Shown: in pieces, positions 35,497 through 45,474 of the stretch
How positions within the stretch are numbered: position 1 is the stretch's first letter
Layout of the letters: the number at the start of each line of letters is the position of its first letter
Assembly (NCBI GenBank): GCA_934654475.1
Contig: CAKUFZ010000006.1
Coordinates: forward strand, 1 to 64,000
DNA from: an uncultured Coriobacteriales bacterium
GTDB taxonomy: Bacteria; Actinomycetota; Coriobacteriia; Coriobacteriales; UMGS124
Length of the DNA stretch: 64,000 nt
Reading direction: 5' to 3'
Notes under the pieces: generated by a model
The model's database searches: none
What the model saw: only the letters and a program-made list of their open reading frames with translations
What the model was told of the DNA's origin: nothing
Made by a program: the position numbers and the translations under genes

Positions 35497-36621
35497 CTAG
35501 AACCTGCTGCGCTTCAGGAAGTCCGGAATGTCGAACTCAGAAGAGGGGGCCTGCGTCGAAGGAGCGGAAGGACGCGAGGAGCCGCCGGCAGGCGTGCTGT
35601 TGAGGAAGCTGGGGCGACGGTCGGCGCCCAGGTCGAGCTTGGACTGACCGGAGGCCTTGGTGTCGCCGCCGAAGCCCGTGGCGATGACGGTGACGCGCAC
35701 AGTGTCGCCCAGGTTCTCATCGATGACGGTGCCGAAGATGAGGTTGACATCCTGGCTCACGGCGTCGCTCACGATGCCAGCAGCCTCGTTGACCTCGAAG
35801 AGGCCCAGGTTGGAACCGCCGGCGATGGAGAGCAGCACGCGGTCGGCGCCGTCGATGGCGCTCTCGAGCAGCGGGCTGGAGATGGCCTGGTTGGCAGCGT
35901 CGGCGGCGCGGTTGTCGCCCGAGCCAACGCCGATGCCCATCATGGCGGTGCCGGCGTCGCTCATGATGGTGCGCACGTCAGCAAAGTCGAGGTTGATGAG
36001 GCCGGGGACGGTGATGAGGTCGGTGATGCCCTGGATGCCCTGGCGAAGCACCTCGTCGGCCATGGTGAAGGCATCGAGGAAGGAGACCTTCTTGTCGGCG
36101 ACGTCGAGCAGGCGATCGTTGGGGATGGTGATGAGGGTGTCGACGTTGGCGCCGAGCTCCTCGATGCCGCTCAGGGCGTTGCGACGACGGACCGCGCCCT
36201 CAAAGGTGAAGGGCTTCGTGACGACACCCACGGTCAGGGCGCCCACGTCGTTGCGGGCGATATCGGCCACGACGGGAGCAGCGCCCGTACCCGTGCCGCC
36301 ACCCTCGCCGGCGGTGACGAAGACCATGTCGGCGCCCTCGAGGGCAGCCTTGATCTGATCGCGAGACTCCTCGGCGGCGTCGCGGCCGACCTCGGGCTTG
36401 GCGCCAGCGCCCAGGCCCTTGGTGAGGTCGGTGCCGATGTGCACCTTCGTCTCGGCGTCGGAGTTGAGGAGAGCCTGGGCGTCGGTGTTGACAGTCACGA
36501 ACTCAACACCCTGCACACCGGAGGCAATCATACGGTTCACGGCGTTGCAACCGCCACCGCCCACGCCAACGACCTTGATTACCGCCATATAGTTGTTGGT
36601 GGCGTCGCCCTGTCCGTACAT
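35497..36621 (-). CDS. ftsZ: cell-division protein FtsZ
   Basis: Tubulin-like GTPase that forms the division ring. The 374-residue protein has [13 protein letters not shown], the tubulin signature [17 protein letters not shown] near residue 105, and [12 protein letters not shown] Pro/Ser linker leads to the C-terminal partner-binding tail [15 protein letters not shown] 36621 is chosen because GGAGG is five bases upstream; the earlier in-frame ATG at 36633 is part of that same site. The 150-base gap to ftsQ, which is AT-rich, may hold an extra ftsZ promoter. Confidence 0.96.
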   Translation of the reverse strand: MYGQGDATNNYMAVIKVVGVGGGGCNAVNRMIASGVQGVEFVTVNTDAQALLNSDAETKVHIGTDLTKGLGAGAKPEVGRDAAEESRDQIKAALEGADMVFVTAGEGGGTGTGAAPVVADIARNDVGALTVGVVTKPFTFEGAVRRRNALSGIEELGANVDTLITIPNDRLLDVADKKVSFLDAFTMADEVLRQGIQGITDLITVPGLINLDFADVRTIMSDAGTAMMGIGVGSGDNRAADAANQAISSPLLESAIDGADRVLLSIAGGSNLGLFEVNEAAGIVSDAVSQDVNLIFGTVIDENLGDTVRVTVIATGFGGDTKASGQSKLDLGADRRPSFLNSTPAGGSSRPSAPSTQAPSSEFDIPDFLKRSRF

Positions 36622-36771
36622 CCTGACCTCCATAGTCTTTGTAAACTGTAATGCTCGACTTTACAGTTAGATAGCTCGCATATCATTTTATAATCGCACG
36701 CACACCTTAGACTGTCAATGAAGGCCTTGACCTTCTTGACGTTGCCCCAGGTAGCGCACGAGAGAAACACA

Positions 36772-38022
36772 CTAGCCTAAATCAACCCACGTCTCGTTGC
36801 CTGACTCGTCCACCTTATAGTACCCGTGTACGAGGCTGCCGTCTTCATAGTAATAGTTAACCCACGTTTCACCATCGGACAAATAGTAGCCTCCATTGTA
36901 CGCCGCGTCCGACGGCACGTCGGAGTCGCTCGTTGCCGTGGATCCATCGGTTGCGGCATCGGTGGAAGACGCAGCGGCGGCATCCGCAGTCGCGTCGCCC
37001 GCCTGTGCCTGGTACGGCAGAGCATCGGCCGAGGCGGCCGCGCCGTCTTGGGTGGCAGTACCCTCCGTGAGGCCGCGGTAGGTGGGATTTGCGGGCGTAC
37101 GTACGTTGATATAGCTTATCTGGCCCTGGAACTTGTCAAGGATCCCCAGCACCGTCTGCTCCTTGAGAGCGATGTCGTCCGGTGCGCCCAGCGACACCTT
37201 GATGCCATTTGAGAGCACAACAGCGATGGACTCCTTGCTCGTGGCGCAGGCGCTCACGATTTGGTCGCGCAAGGCCAACGAGAATCCCTCGATGTACTGG
37301 ATGAGACCGAGAAGCCCTGCGTCGGTGCACTTGTCACCCGCCTGCGGAGAAAGCGCCGCAGACACCTCGCTCACGTACACCACACCGGCCTGGGCCGCCG
37401 CGTCCTTGGCTTGGACGTCATAGGCCTGCACGCCGTTGTCGGCCGTGACAACGGAAAGCTCCACGGGCTCAAGCCATATGCCGTCCGTCGAAAGCTTCCA
37501 GGCGCTTTGCCCGTTTGAGAGCATGACGATCGCGGCAACGCTGCGCTCCTCCACCTCGACGGTAAGCGTGTCGGGAAGGTTGCGCGTCAGGCGCACCGAC
37601 TTGATCCAGGGGTTAGCAAGCAGGCGCTTCTCAACGCCGCTCTCGTCGAACCCAAAGAGCGTGGATCCAGCCGGGATAGCGGCAAGCTCACTCACCTGGG
37701 CGCTGCTCACCTGCACGGTGGGCATGACGACGATGCGCCTGATCTGGAAGAGGGGCGACCACACACACACCACGTAGGCAAGGAAGAGCGCAGCTATCGC
37801 GACGATGGAGAGTACGAAGATGCTCTTGCGCCTGTCAAATGACTTGCCCCCCGAGCCGCCCGAACGGCCGCGCGTGCCGGGGCGAGACGTTCCTCGCGCA
37901 GCTGAAGAGGCGCTGCCCCGTTGCGGCCGACGAGATGAGGTACCCTCTCGAGGGGTTCGGTCGCGCTGTGGCTCACGCGGGGAAGCCGAGGAACTTGACC
38001 TCGGGTCTGAGTTCGACGCCAT
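36772..38022 (-). CDS. ftsQ: FtsQ/DivIB-type division protein with Ser/Ala-rich tail
   Basis: Septal membrane protein of the FtsQLB complex. The 416-residue protein has a Ser/Arg-rich cytoplasmic region (1-62) and one transmembrane helix (about 67-90). Next come the POTRA domain (LFQIRRIVVMPTVQV...NPWIKSVRLTRNLPDTLTVEV) and the beta domain. After about residue 300 comes an Ala/Asp/Ser/Thr-rich stretch and a terminal segment (YYLSDGETWVNYYYEDGSL) resembling a Trp/Tyr-rich wall-binding repeat. The 5' end overlaps murB by 50 bases. Confidence 0.9.
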   Translation of the reverse strand: MASNSDPRSSSSASPREPQRDRTPREGTSSRRPQRGSASSAARGTSRPGTRGRSGGSGGKSFDRRKSIFVLSIVAIAALFLAYVVCVWSPLFQIRRIVVMPTVQVSSAQVSELAAIPAGSTLFGFDESGVEKRLLANPWIKSVRLTRNLPDTLTVEVEERSVAAIVMLSNGQSAWKLSTDGIWLEPVELSVVTADNGVQAYDVQAKDAAAQAGVVYVSEVSAALSPQAGDKCTDAGLLGLIQYIEGFSLALRDQIVSACATSKESIAVVLSNGIKVSLGAPDDIALKEQTVLGILDKFQGQISYINVRTPANPTYRGLTEGTATQDGAAASADALPYQAQAGDATADAAAASSTDAATDGSTATSDSDVPSDAAYNGGYYLSDGETWVNYYYEDGSLVHGYYKVDESGNETWVDLG

Positions 38023-38887
38023 GGCGTTTTCTTACCTCCTCGAGTACATGGATGATGACGCGGGCGACATCGGCTGCCGTGGCGCCGCCCAGGTTGACGA
38101 TAAAGTTTGCGTGCACGGTCGACACCTCGGCGTTGCCGACCCGGTATCCCTTGAGGCCGCACGCATCGATGAGGCGGGCCGCCTTGAGGTCTGAAGAGTT
38201 GCGGAACACGCTGCCGCATGACGGCAGGTTGAGCGGTTGTGCCGCACGCCGGCGCTGCAGGACCGCCTCCATCGTCTCCTTGACCACGGCGGCATCCCCG
38301 GGGACAAGCTCAAGCACGACCTCAAGGATGATCTCGGTGCCGGGAAGGTCGGTTGCGCGGTAGTACCACGAGATGTCGCTGCGGGCGTAATGCACAAGGC
38401 CCGTACCGGGGCGGAAGACCACGACCTCCGCAATGACGGAGTCCATCCAATGGTTGGCCGTGCCCGCGTTCATCGAGACGGCGCCGCCCACGGTGCCGGG
38501 AATGCCCACTGCAAACTCCAGCCCCGACAGGCCTTTGTCGAACGCTTCGGTCACAACGCGCTGCAGCACCGCACCTGCGCCCACATGCATCCGCCCCGTC
38601 TCGTCGACGGTGAAACGGCGAAAGTCACGGCCAAGCACGAGGACGGCGCCTTGGTAGCCCTCATCGCTCACGAGCACGTTGGACCCACGGCCCATGATGA
38701 CCCACGGCAAGCGTTCCTGGCCCAATATCTCGACCGCCTGACGGACGTCGGCATAGTCGTCGCAGGTCACGAACAGTGCCGCCGGGCCGCCGATGCGGTA
38801 GCTCGTATGGCGGCTCATACGCTCGTTGGCGGTGACGGTGCCGTGCAGACACCCCTCGAGACGTTCTTGTGCTTCGAGAAGACCCAC
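37973..38887 (-). CDS. murB: UDP-N-acetylenolpyruvoylglucosamine reductase
   Basis: FAD- and NADPH-dependent second step of UDP-MurNAc synthesis. The 304-residue protein has the FAD-binding motifs TSYRIGGPAAL and VIMGRGSNVLVSD, GIPGTVGGAVSMNAG, and SCGSVFRNS with the catalytic Ser. It is of the type II length. GTG 38887 is chosen because GGGGGAG lies four bases upstream; residues further up do not look like MurB. Confidence 0.94.
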   Translation of the reverse strand: MGLLEAQERLEGCLHGTVTANERMSRHTSYRIGGPAALFVTCDDYADVRQAVEILGQERLPWVIMGRGSNVLVSDEGYQGAVLVLGRDFRRFTVDETGRMHVGAGAVLQRVVTEAFDKGLSGLEFAVGIPGTVGGAVSMNAGTANHWMDSVIAEVVVFRPGTGLVHYARSDISWYYRATDLPGTEIILEVVLELVPGDAAVVKETMEAVLQRRRAAQPLNLPSCGSVFRNSSDLKAARLIDACGLKGYRVGNAEVSTVHANFIVNLGGATAADVARVIIHVLEEVRKRHGVELRPEVKFLGFPA

Positions 38888-39004
38888 GGCACTCCCCCAC
38901 CTAGACTCGACGACGATACAACGAACGATCCCCCGTAGGGCGTGCAAGACAACGCGGCCTCAGCCACGCAGCCCTGCACGCCCCGGCATGCGTGAATGCG
39001 AGAA

Positions 39005-40402
39005 CTATCTCGCCTTGAGGCCCTCGACGATGGCCGGGCCCAGCAGCGTGACGTCGCCGGCGCCCATCGTGATGATGAGGTCGCCGGGGCGGGCGGTCTT
39101 CACCATGTGGTCGACGACGGTGTGGCGGTCGGGCATATAGCTGGCCTGGGCATCGGGGCGATGTGCGAGCACGGCATTGGAGACCGTCTTGCCCGAGACG
39201 CCCGGAATGGGCACCTCGCCGGCAGCGAACACATTGAGGACCACGAGCTCGTCGGCATTGTCGAACGCGGGGCCGAACTCGGCGGCCAGCGACTCGGTGC
39301 GCGAGTAGCGGTGGGGCTGGAACGCGACACGCACGCGCTTGAAGCCAAGGCCCTTGGCTGCGGCAAGCGTGGCCGCGATCTCGGTGGGATGGTGGCCGTA
39401 GTCGTCGATGACGCGCACGCCGTCCACCTCGCCCACAAGCTCGAAGCGGCGATGCACGCCGGCAAAGCTCGAGATGGCCTGGGCGGCCTCGTCGCAGGGC
39501 AGGCCAAGCACATAGGCAAGCGTCAGCACGGCGGTCGCGTTGAGGCAGTTGTGCAGGCCGGGGTTGTGATCGAGGTGCAGGTTGTACTCGTGGCCGTCGG
39601 GCAGGCGCACGGAGAAGGCGTTGACGCCCTTGCCCTCTTTGGGCGTGCAGACGACATCGTTGCCCTCGCCGAAGCCATAGGTGAGAACAGGGCGGCCGCA
39701 GGAGCGGGCCAGCTCGGGCACATGGGGGTTCTCACCGCACACGATGACATGGCCATCCTCGGGGACAGAGCCCATGAACTGGACGAACGTCTTCTCGATA
39801 GCCTCAAGCGAGCCATAGTGGTCGAGGTGGTCGGCCTCGATGTTGGTGACGATGACGACGTTGGGGTCGAGGTTCAAGAACGACCCGTCGCTCTCGTCGG
39901 CCTCGGCGACGAAGTAGGGGCCCTCGCCGGAGTTGCCGTTCGTCTCGTAGCCGTCGATGATGCCGCCGATGAGGAACGTCGGCCTGAGGTTCATGCGCTC
40001 GAGCATCGTGGCGGCCAGCGACGAGGTCGTGGTCTTGCCATGGGTGCCGGCGCAGGCAATCGTGATGGCGTCGCCCGACAAAAACGACAGCATCTTGGCG
40101 CGGTGCCACACCTCAATACCTAGCTCGCGGGCACGCACAAGCTCGGGGTTGGACTGGGGGATGGCCGTGGAAATGACCACGACATCGGGCTTGACCTCGT
40201 CGATGGTGCGGGCATGGTGGCCCACGAAGACCTCGATGCCCTCCTTCACCAGGGCGCGGGTGTACTTCGAGGCCTTCAGGTCGCTACCGGTGACATGGAA
40301 GCCGCGCTGATGCAGCACGAGCGCAATGCCGGACATGCCGGCGCCGCCGATACCGATGAAATGGACGCGCTCAAAGGGGCGAGCGTTGGTTTCTTGAGCC
40401 AT
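39005..40402 (-). CDS. murC: UDP-N-acetylmuramate-L-alanine ligase
   Basis: Adds the first peptide residue to UDP-MurNAc with ATP. The 465-residue Mur ligase has the N-terminal Rossmann motif HFIGIGGAGMSGIA, the P-loop GTHGKTTTSS near residue 119, EADESDGSFL and DDYGHHPTEI. ATG 40402 has GGAAGG nine bases upstream. Gaps of about 100 bases lie on both sides, so its transcription may be partly separate. Confidence 0.96.
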   Translation of the reverse strand: MAQETNARPFERVHFIGIGGAGMSGIALVLHQRGFHVTGSDLKASKYTRALVKEGIEVFVGHHARTIDEVKPDVVVISTAIPQSNPELVRARELGIEVWHRAKMLSFLSGDAITIACAGTHGKTTTSSLAATMLERMNLRPTFLIGGIIDGYETNGNSGEGPYFVAEADESDGSFLNLDPNVVIVTNIEADHLDHYGSLEAIEKTFVQFMGSVPEDGHVIVCGENPHVPELARSCGRPVLTYGFGEGNDVVCTPKEGKGVNAFSVRLPDGHEYNLHLDHNPGLHNCLNATAVLTLAYVLGLPCDEAAQAISSFAGVHRRFELVGEVDGVRVIDDYGHHPTEIAATLAAAKGLGFKRVRVAFQPHRYSRTESLAAEFGPAFDNADELVVLNVFAAGEVPIPGVSGKTVSNAVLAHRPDAQASYMPDRHTVVDHMVKTARPGDLIITMGAGDVTLLGPAIVEGLKAR

Positions 40403-40500
40403 GATGTCAGACCTTCCTTCGTACTCCCCTTATGCGGGAAGCGATATAGGCAATCCGCCCTATTCTAGCCGCGTTGCACCTGCGGGCACAACGAGCAGGA

Positions 40501-41613
40501 CTAACGTGCGACAGCTTCTACAGCATCTGCCAACCGTGCCGTGGCGCCCGAGTAGCCAAGCGCCTCGACGTTGGAACGCATGACCGCAAGACGCGGGGCG
40601 TCGTCAAGCAGCGCCAGGAAGCTGCTCGCAAACTCGGGGGCATCGAGCGCGTCGTCTTCCACGACAACCGCACCGTCGACGTCACTGAGCAGAAGCGCGT
40701 TCTGAGCCTGGTGGTTCTCCGTGGCATACGGATACGGGACCAGCACCGAGGGCACGCCGCGCGCGGCGATCTCGGCGATGGAAGAGGCACCGGCGCGCGA
40801 GAACACCAGGTCGGCGGCAGCAAGGCACGAGCCCATGTCGTCGATGTAAGGCATGAGGCGCCAGCGGGCGGCCTCGGCGTCGGTGAGCGCCAAGGCCTGC
40901 TTGGTCTGCTCGTAGTCGCGCTTGCCCGCCGCGTGGATAACATAGACGTCAGAACGCCCGAGCAGTTCGGACTTAAGGGCGACGGCGGCCTGGTTGAGAT
41001 GCGCGGCACCCAGGCTTCCGCCAAACACAAGCAGCACGCGCGCCTGGGCGGGGATGCCCAATGCGGCACGACCCTCCTCGCGGGTGGGCGCCAGCACGGA
41101 CGCCCTCACCGGGTTGCCGACGACCTCGACGCGCGTTGCGGCGCCGAGCTTGCCTTCGAACTTTGCCTGAGAGACGGGATAGGTAAGGGCGAGCACGGCA
41201 GCGTCCTTGGCAAGCGCCTTGTTGGCCATGCCAGGCACGGAATTCTGCTCATGGAGCACCAACGGAACCCCGGCCTTTGCGGCGGCCGCGGCAAGGGGGA
41301 AGCACACGTACGCCCCGAAGCCCACAGCTGCGGCGGGCTTGCCGTCGCGCGCGAACTCGGCGAGCAGGGCCTTGCGGGCACGCTGCATCTTGACCAGGGC
41401 CGTGACGGCCGTCCAGGGGCGCGACCGGTCGAAGCCGCTGACGTCGAGACCCTCGAACGAGAAGCCCTCCTGCGGCACAAGCGTGGCCTCCATGCCCTTC
41501 TTCGTGCCGTAAAAGCGCACCTCATGGCCGCGGTTGCGCAGCTCATGGGCAAGCGCCAACGCCGGGTTGATATGGCCGGCGGTGCCGCCGGCCGCAATGG
41601 CAAACACGCTCAT
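40501..41613 (-). CDS. murG: MurG N-acetylglucosaminyltransferase
   Basis: Forms lipid II from lipid I at the inner face of the membrane. The 370-residue GT-B protein has the N-terminal GGTAGHINPALALA, LHEQNSVPGMANK, the LVFGGSLGAAHLN loop and the nucleotide-sugar motif FSRAGASSIAEIAARGVPSV. Its start overlaps the ftsW stop by four bases (ATGA). Confidence 0.96.
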   Translation of the reverse strand: MSVFAIAAGGTAGHINPALALAHELRNRGHEVRFYGTKKGMEATLVPQEGFSFEGLDVSGFDRSRPWTAVTALVKMQRARKALLAEFARDGKPAAAVGFGAYVCFPLAAAAAKAGVPLVLHEQNSVPGMANKALAKDAAVLALTYPVSQAKFEGKLGAATRVEVVGNPVRASVLAPTREEGRAALGIPAQARVLLVFGGSLGAAHLNQAAVALKSELLGRSDVYVIHAAGKRDYEQTKQALALTDAEAARWRLMPYIDDMGSCLAAADLVFSRAGASSIAEIAARGVPSVLVPYPYATENHQAQNALLLSDVDGAVVVEDDALDAPEFASSFLALLDDAPRLAVMRSNVEALGYSGATARLADAVEAVAR

Positions 41614-43022
41614 CGTCTGCTTCCCTCCTGGCGCCTGGACCGCTCGGCAGCCTCAGGCCCCTGTGACTGTCTTGCCTGTTCCCGTGCGCCATATTCCTCT
41701 TGGTTGCGACCGTCGTCAGGACGCGTACGCACGACCTCGCCCGGCACGCGCAGCGCAGGCCTTGCCGGCACTCTATCTTCCTGATATGGGCGGCCGCCCT
41801 CAACCACCGACATGCGCTGCTTGGCACGAGCGCGCCTGCGCTCGCGACCCTCGCGCACGTCGCGCGCGTTGTCTTGCGCCACGCCCGCGATGAGACCCGC
41901 CATGATGAGACAGGCAAGGACGGATGAGCCGCCGGCCGTGATGAAGGGAAGCGGCCTGCCCGTCAGCGGCAAGATGCCCGTGACGCCCGCCATGTTGAGA
42001 AACGCCTGGAACTCGATGAGCACCGTAAGCGAGGCGGCCAGCAGGCTCGCCGAAAGGTCGCCGCGCTTACGAGCATCAAATGCGATGCGCAGGCCGCAAT
42101 ACGCAAAGAACACGAACAGCCCGATGAGCATCATGCAGCCCAAGAACCCCAGCTCCTCGCCGATGATGGCAAAGATGTAGTCGTTCTCGGCCTCGGGTAG
42201 GTAGGCGTACTTCTGACGCGACTCGCCCAGGCCCATCCCAAAGAAGCCTCCCGAGGCAAGCGCGCGGAAGCCATGAATCGACTGCCAGCCGTTGCCGTAA
42301 TAGTCCGACTCGGGGTCGAGCCAAATGGAGAAGCGCGCAGAGCGATAGCTTGCAATGGAGATGGCCGCAACGACAAACAGGAGGGCCACGATGGCAGCCC
42401 CCACAAGATAGCGGGGCTTGACGCCAGCCAGATACAGCATGGCAAACAGAGCCACACCGATGATGATGATCGTGCCGAGGTCCTTCTCGGCAAAAATCAG
42501 GCCGAAGGGGACAACGACAGGCAGCAGCAAGCGTATGGCACAAACGGACGGACGTATATCGCCCTGGGCACAGCGCCCCACGTAATGCGCGCACGCCATG
42601 ACGATGGTGATCTTTGCGAACTCAGAGGGCTGCAGCGTGAAGTTGCCGATAGGCAGCCAACGCGTGGCGCCGTTTGTGTTCTTGCCCGCCACAAGCACCA
42701 GGATGAGAAGCACGATGGCGAAAGCCGAGAGTCCCACAAGCCACTTGAACTGCATGAACCGGTTTGCGCCCGCATGCATCAGGACACAGAATGCAACTGT
42801 TCCCAATGCCATGTAGATGGCCTGCATCTTGAAGGTATGGTAGCTGTCGCCACCCACCATCACCAGCTCGATGGAGGAAGCCGAGAACACCATCGTGAGA
42901 CCGAAGACGCACAAAAGCACCGTGGCGACCTCAAGCAAAAAGAGGGGCGACGTCAGGTGGCCAATGGTCCAAAACGTACCGGCGTTAACCCTGTGCGACA
43001 CCTTGGCGCGTGCCTCACTCAT
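41610..43022 (-). CDS. ftsW: FtsW-type lipid II polymerase (SEDS family)
   Basis: SEDS glycosyltransferase of the divisome. About 470 residues with ten transmembrane helices; key segments are MVFSASSIE, TNGATRWLPIGNFTLQPSE, FAEKDLGTII, GFGESRQKYAYLPEAENDYI-like and TGRPLPFITAGGSS. The C-terminal about 85 residues are an Arg/Glu-rich cytoplasmic tail. ATG 43022 overlaps the murD stop by eight bases; the longer open frame upstream runs inside murD and is rejected. Confidence 0.95.
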   Translation of the reverse strand: MSEARAKVSHRVNAGTFWTIGHLTSPLFLLEVATVLLCVFGLTMVFSASSIELVMVGGDSYHTFKMQAIYMALGTVAFCVLMHAGANRFMQFKWLVGLSAFAIVLLILVLVAGKNTNGATRWLPIGNFTLQPSEFAKITIVMACAHYVGRCAQGDIRPSVCAIRLLLPVVVPFGLIFAEKDLGTIIIIGVALFAMLYLAGVKPRYLVGAAIVALLFVVAAISIASYRSARFSIWLDPESDYYGNGWQSIHGFRALASGGFFGMGLGESRQKYAYLPEAENDYIFAIIGEELGFLGCMMLIGLFVFFAYCGLRIAFDARKRGDLSASLLAASLTVLIEFQAFLNMAGVTGILPLTGRPLPFITAGGSSVLACLIMAGLIAGVAQDNARDVREGRERRRARAKQRMSVVEGGRPYQEDRVPARPALRVPGEVVRTRPDDGRNQEEYGAREQARQSQGPEAAERSRRQEGSRR

Positions 43023-44439
43023 GCGCGGCCTCGCACACAGCCTCGTTGGCGGCAAGAGCAGCAACCCAGCCCTGGAACACCTCACCGCGCTGCACATAGC
43101 CCGTGAACTCGTCAAACGACGAGCATGCCGGCGAAAGCAGGACCACGTCGCCAGACACGGCAAGCTCGCATGCAGCCTCGAAGGCGTCGCGCATCTTAGG
43201 AACAAGACGCAGCTCGCAGCCAGGATGGGCCAACACCGCCTCTTCAAGCGCGCAATGGATGCGCTGGCCGGCCTCGCCGTAGCACACGGCCGCCTTGCAG
43301 TTCGCGACTACCGTTGAGGCGAGCTCGGACAAATCGGTACCCTTGTCATGGCCGCCCAGCAGCACGACGGCACGGCCCGGCTCGAACGACTTGACAGCCT
43401 TGATGGTGGCATCGACGTTTGTGCCCTTGGAGTCGTCGAAGAACTCGACGCCGCGTGCCCACCCACAGGGCTCGATGCGGTGCGCCAGGGGCGCGAAGTC
43501 GCGCAGACCCTGGGCGACAGCGGCCTGGTCGGCACCGAGCTCAAGGGCGCATGCCGCTGCTGCCAGGGCATTCTGCACGTTGTGGGGACCCTTGATGCGC
43601 ATGTCGCCGACACCGCAGAGCACATGGTCGCGCCCAGAGAGGCGCACGACGAGCAGGCCCTGGGCATCGACCCAGGCAGCGTCGGTCTCGTCGGCAAGCG
43701 GCTCGCGCCCCAGTACGGCAACGCGCACGCCGCGGGCACGCAGGCGCTCCCCTACCGCCTGGCACGTCTCGTCGTCGCCGAGCACGGCGAGGTCGTCGCC
43801 GGCCATGTTGGCGAAAAGCTTCTCCTTGGCCTGGGCGTAAGCCTCAAGGCTGCCGTGCCACTCCACATGGTCGGGCGTGACATTGAGCAACACGCCCACA
43901 TGCGGGGCAAACTGCTTAGAACTCTCAAGCTGGAAGCTGGACAGCTCGGCGACAAACACCTCGTCGGCAGCGCGGTCTTCCACACAGGCAATAGGCGGCA
44001 GGCCGATGTTGCCCACCGTGCGGGCGGCCATGCCGGCAGCACGCAAAAGCTCACATGCTAGCGTCGTCGTGGTTGTCTTGCCGTTCGTGCCCGTGATGCC
44101 CACCCAATGCTGCGGGCTCACACGCCAGGCCAACTCGGGCTCGCTGATGAGCTCGGCGCAGTGCGCGAGGCCCGAACGGTAGAAGCCGCCCGTGCAAGGA
44201 ATGCCGGGGCTCACAACGCCCAGGTCAAAGTCGCGGGAAAGCTCCTCGGAGCCAACCTCGATGCGCACGCCCATCTCCTCGAGCTCGCACGCCTTGACCT
44301 TCTGGGCCTCGCTCAGCGAGGGCACCACGAGCGTGACCGAGTCGACATGGCTCGGCTTGTGTGCGGCGAGATAGCGTGCAGCGGCCTCGGTGGAAGCGCC
44401 GAGGCCGAGCAAGACGATATTGCCTGTAGGTTCAAACAT
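43015..44439 (-). CDS. murD: UDP-N-acetylmuramoylalanine-D-glutamate ligase
   Basis: Adds D-glutamate in peptidoglycan precursor synthesis. The 474-residue protein has the Rossmann start NIVLLGLGASTEAAAR, the P-loop GITGTNGKTTTTTLA near residue 115, NVTPDHVEWHGS and DDSKGTNVDATIKAV. Spacing and overlaps with mraY and ftsW indicate a single transcript. Confidence 0.96.
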   Translation of the reverse strand: MFEPTGNIVLLGLGASTEAAARYLAAHKPSHVDSVTLVVPSLSEAQKVKACELEEMGVRIEVGSEELSRDFDLGVVSPGIPCTGGFYRSGLAHCAELISEPELAWRVSPQHWVGITGTNGKTTTTTLACELLRAAGMAARTVGNIGLPPIACVEDRAADEVFVAELSSFQLESSKQFAPHVGVLLNVTPDHVEWHGSLEAYAQAKEKLFANMAGDDLAVLGDDETCQAVGERLRARGVRVAVLGREPLADETDAAWVDAQGLLVVRLSGRDHVLCGVGDMRIKGPHNVQNALAAAACALELGADQAAVAQGLRDFAPLAHRIEPCGWARGVEFFDDSKGTNVDATIKAVKSFEPGRAVVLLGGHDKGTDLSELASTVVANCKAAVCYGEAGQRIHCALEEAVLAHPGCELRLVPKMRDAFEAACELAVSGDVVLLSPACSSFDEFTGYVQRGEVFQGWVAALAANEAVCEAAHE

Positions 44440-44451
44440 GGGAAGATCCCC

Positions 44452-45474
44452 TTACCCGATGGTCTGGAAGTACAGCGCAAATCCCAGCGCGGCGCATGCG
44501 GCGCTGATGATCCAGAACCTCGTGACGACTTTCGTCTCCGCCCAACCCTTCTTCTCGAAGTGATGGTGCAGGGGCGCCATAAGGAACACGCGCTTGTGGG
44601 TGAGCTTGAAGCTTGCCACCTGGATGATGACGCTCATGACCTCGACGATGAAGATGCCGCCGATCACGATGGAAGCGACCTCGCTCTTGGTAAGCACCGC
44701 GATGGCGGCAAAGGCCGTGCCCAGGGCGAGAGAGCCGGTATCGCCCATGAAGATGGACGCCGGATAGCAGTTGAACCACAGAAAGCCGATGCACGCGCCC
44801 ACACACGCAAAGGCAAAAACCGACAGGCCGAGGTTGCCCTGGGCAAACGCCACCATGCCCATGACGCCCAGGGTCACTGCCGAGCAGCCGCCGCACAGAC
44901 CGTCAAGGCCGTCGTTGAGGTTGACGGCGTTGGAGAAGCCCGCCATAAGCAGGTAGACGAACACGAGGTAGAGCCAAGGCACCTGCACGCCGGCAACCGT
45001 GGTGGTAAGAACGCCCAGGTCGATGTCGACCAGGCCGAAGAGACTCACGACCGGCGACACGCCGGCCACGTTGACGGCCGCAAGCGTGAAGATGATGACG
45101 ATAAGCGCCTGGCCGATAAGCTTGGCGGAAGGCGTGAGGCCAAGCGAGCGCTTATGGGCCACCGACTCGAAGTCATCAGCAAAGCCCAGAAGGCCGGTGA
45201 GGACGGTTGCGAGCATCGCAAGTGCAAGCGGGGCGTTCATCGGAGCCAGCACGAGCGTCGTCACAATGACGGCAGTGAGGATGACGACACCGCCCATGGT
45301 GGGCGTGCCCTGCTTCTGCAGGTGGCGCTGCGGTCCGTCGGCCCTGATCTGCTGGCCAATCTTGTTGCGACGCAACAGCTTGATCCAGCCGGGCATGAGG
45401 ACGCACACAATCGCCGCCGCCACAAAGATCGCGACGAAAATTACGTAGCTCGGGTAGTTAGATGCTATGCCCAT
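44452..45474 (-). CDS. mraY: phospho-MurNAc-pentapeptide transferase
   Basis: Transfers phospho-MurNAc-pentapeptide to undecaprenyl phosphate, making lipid I. The 340-residue protein has about ten transmembrane helices and the motifs GTPTMGGVVIL, FADDFE (catalytic Asp pair), NLNDGLDGLCGG, GDTGSLALG and MAPLHHHFEKKGW. The start overlaps the murF stop by ten bases. Confidence 0.96.
   Translation of the reverse strand: MGIASNYPSYVIFVAIFVAAAIVCVLMPGWIKLLRRNKIGQQIRADGPQRHLQKQGTPTMGGVVILTAVIVTTLVLAPMNAPLALAMLATVLTGLLGFADDFESVAHKRSLGLTPSAKLIGQALIVIIFTLAAVNVAGVSPVVSLFGLVDIDLGVLTTTVAGVQVPWLYLVFVYLLMAGFSNAVNLNDGLDGLCGGCSAVTLGVMGMVAFAQGNLGLSVFAFACVGACIGFLWFNCYPASIFMGDTGSLALGTAFAAIAVLTKSEVASIVIGGIFIVEVMSVIIQVASFKLTHKRVFLMAPLHHHFEKKGWAETKVVTRFWIISAACAALGFALYFQTIG

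Noticed and set aside
38938..38983. GGGCGTGCA/TGCACGCCC hairpin between murC and murB
   Set aside because: The stem is real, but the loop is 28 bases and there is no T-run, so I do not call it a terminator.
41610..43247. longer ftsW frame starting inside murD
   Set aside because: The first 75 codons overlap murD in another frame and do not resemble FtsW; the ATG at 43022 gives a normal protein.
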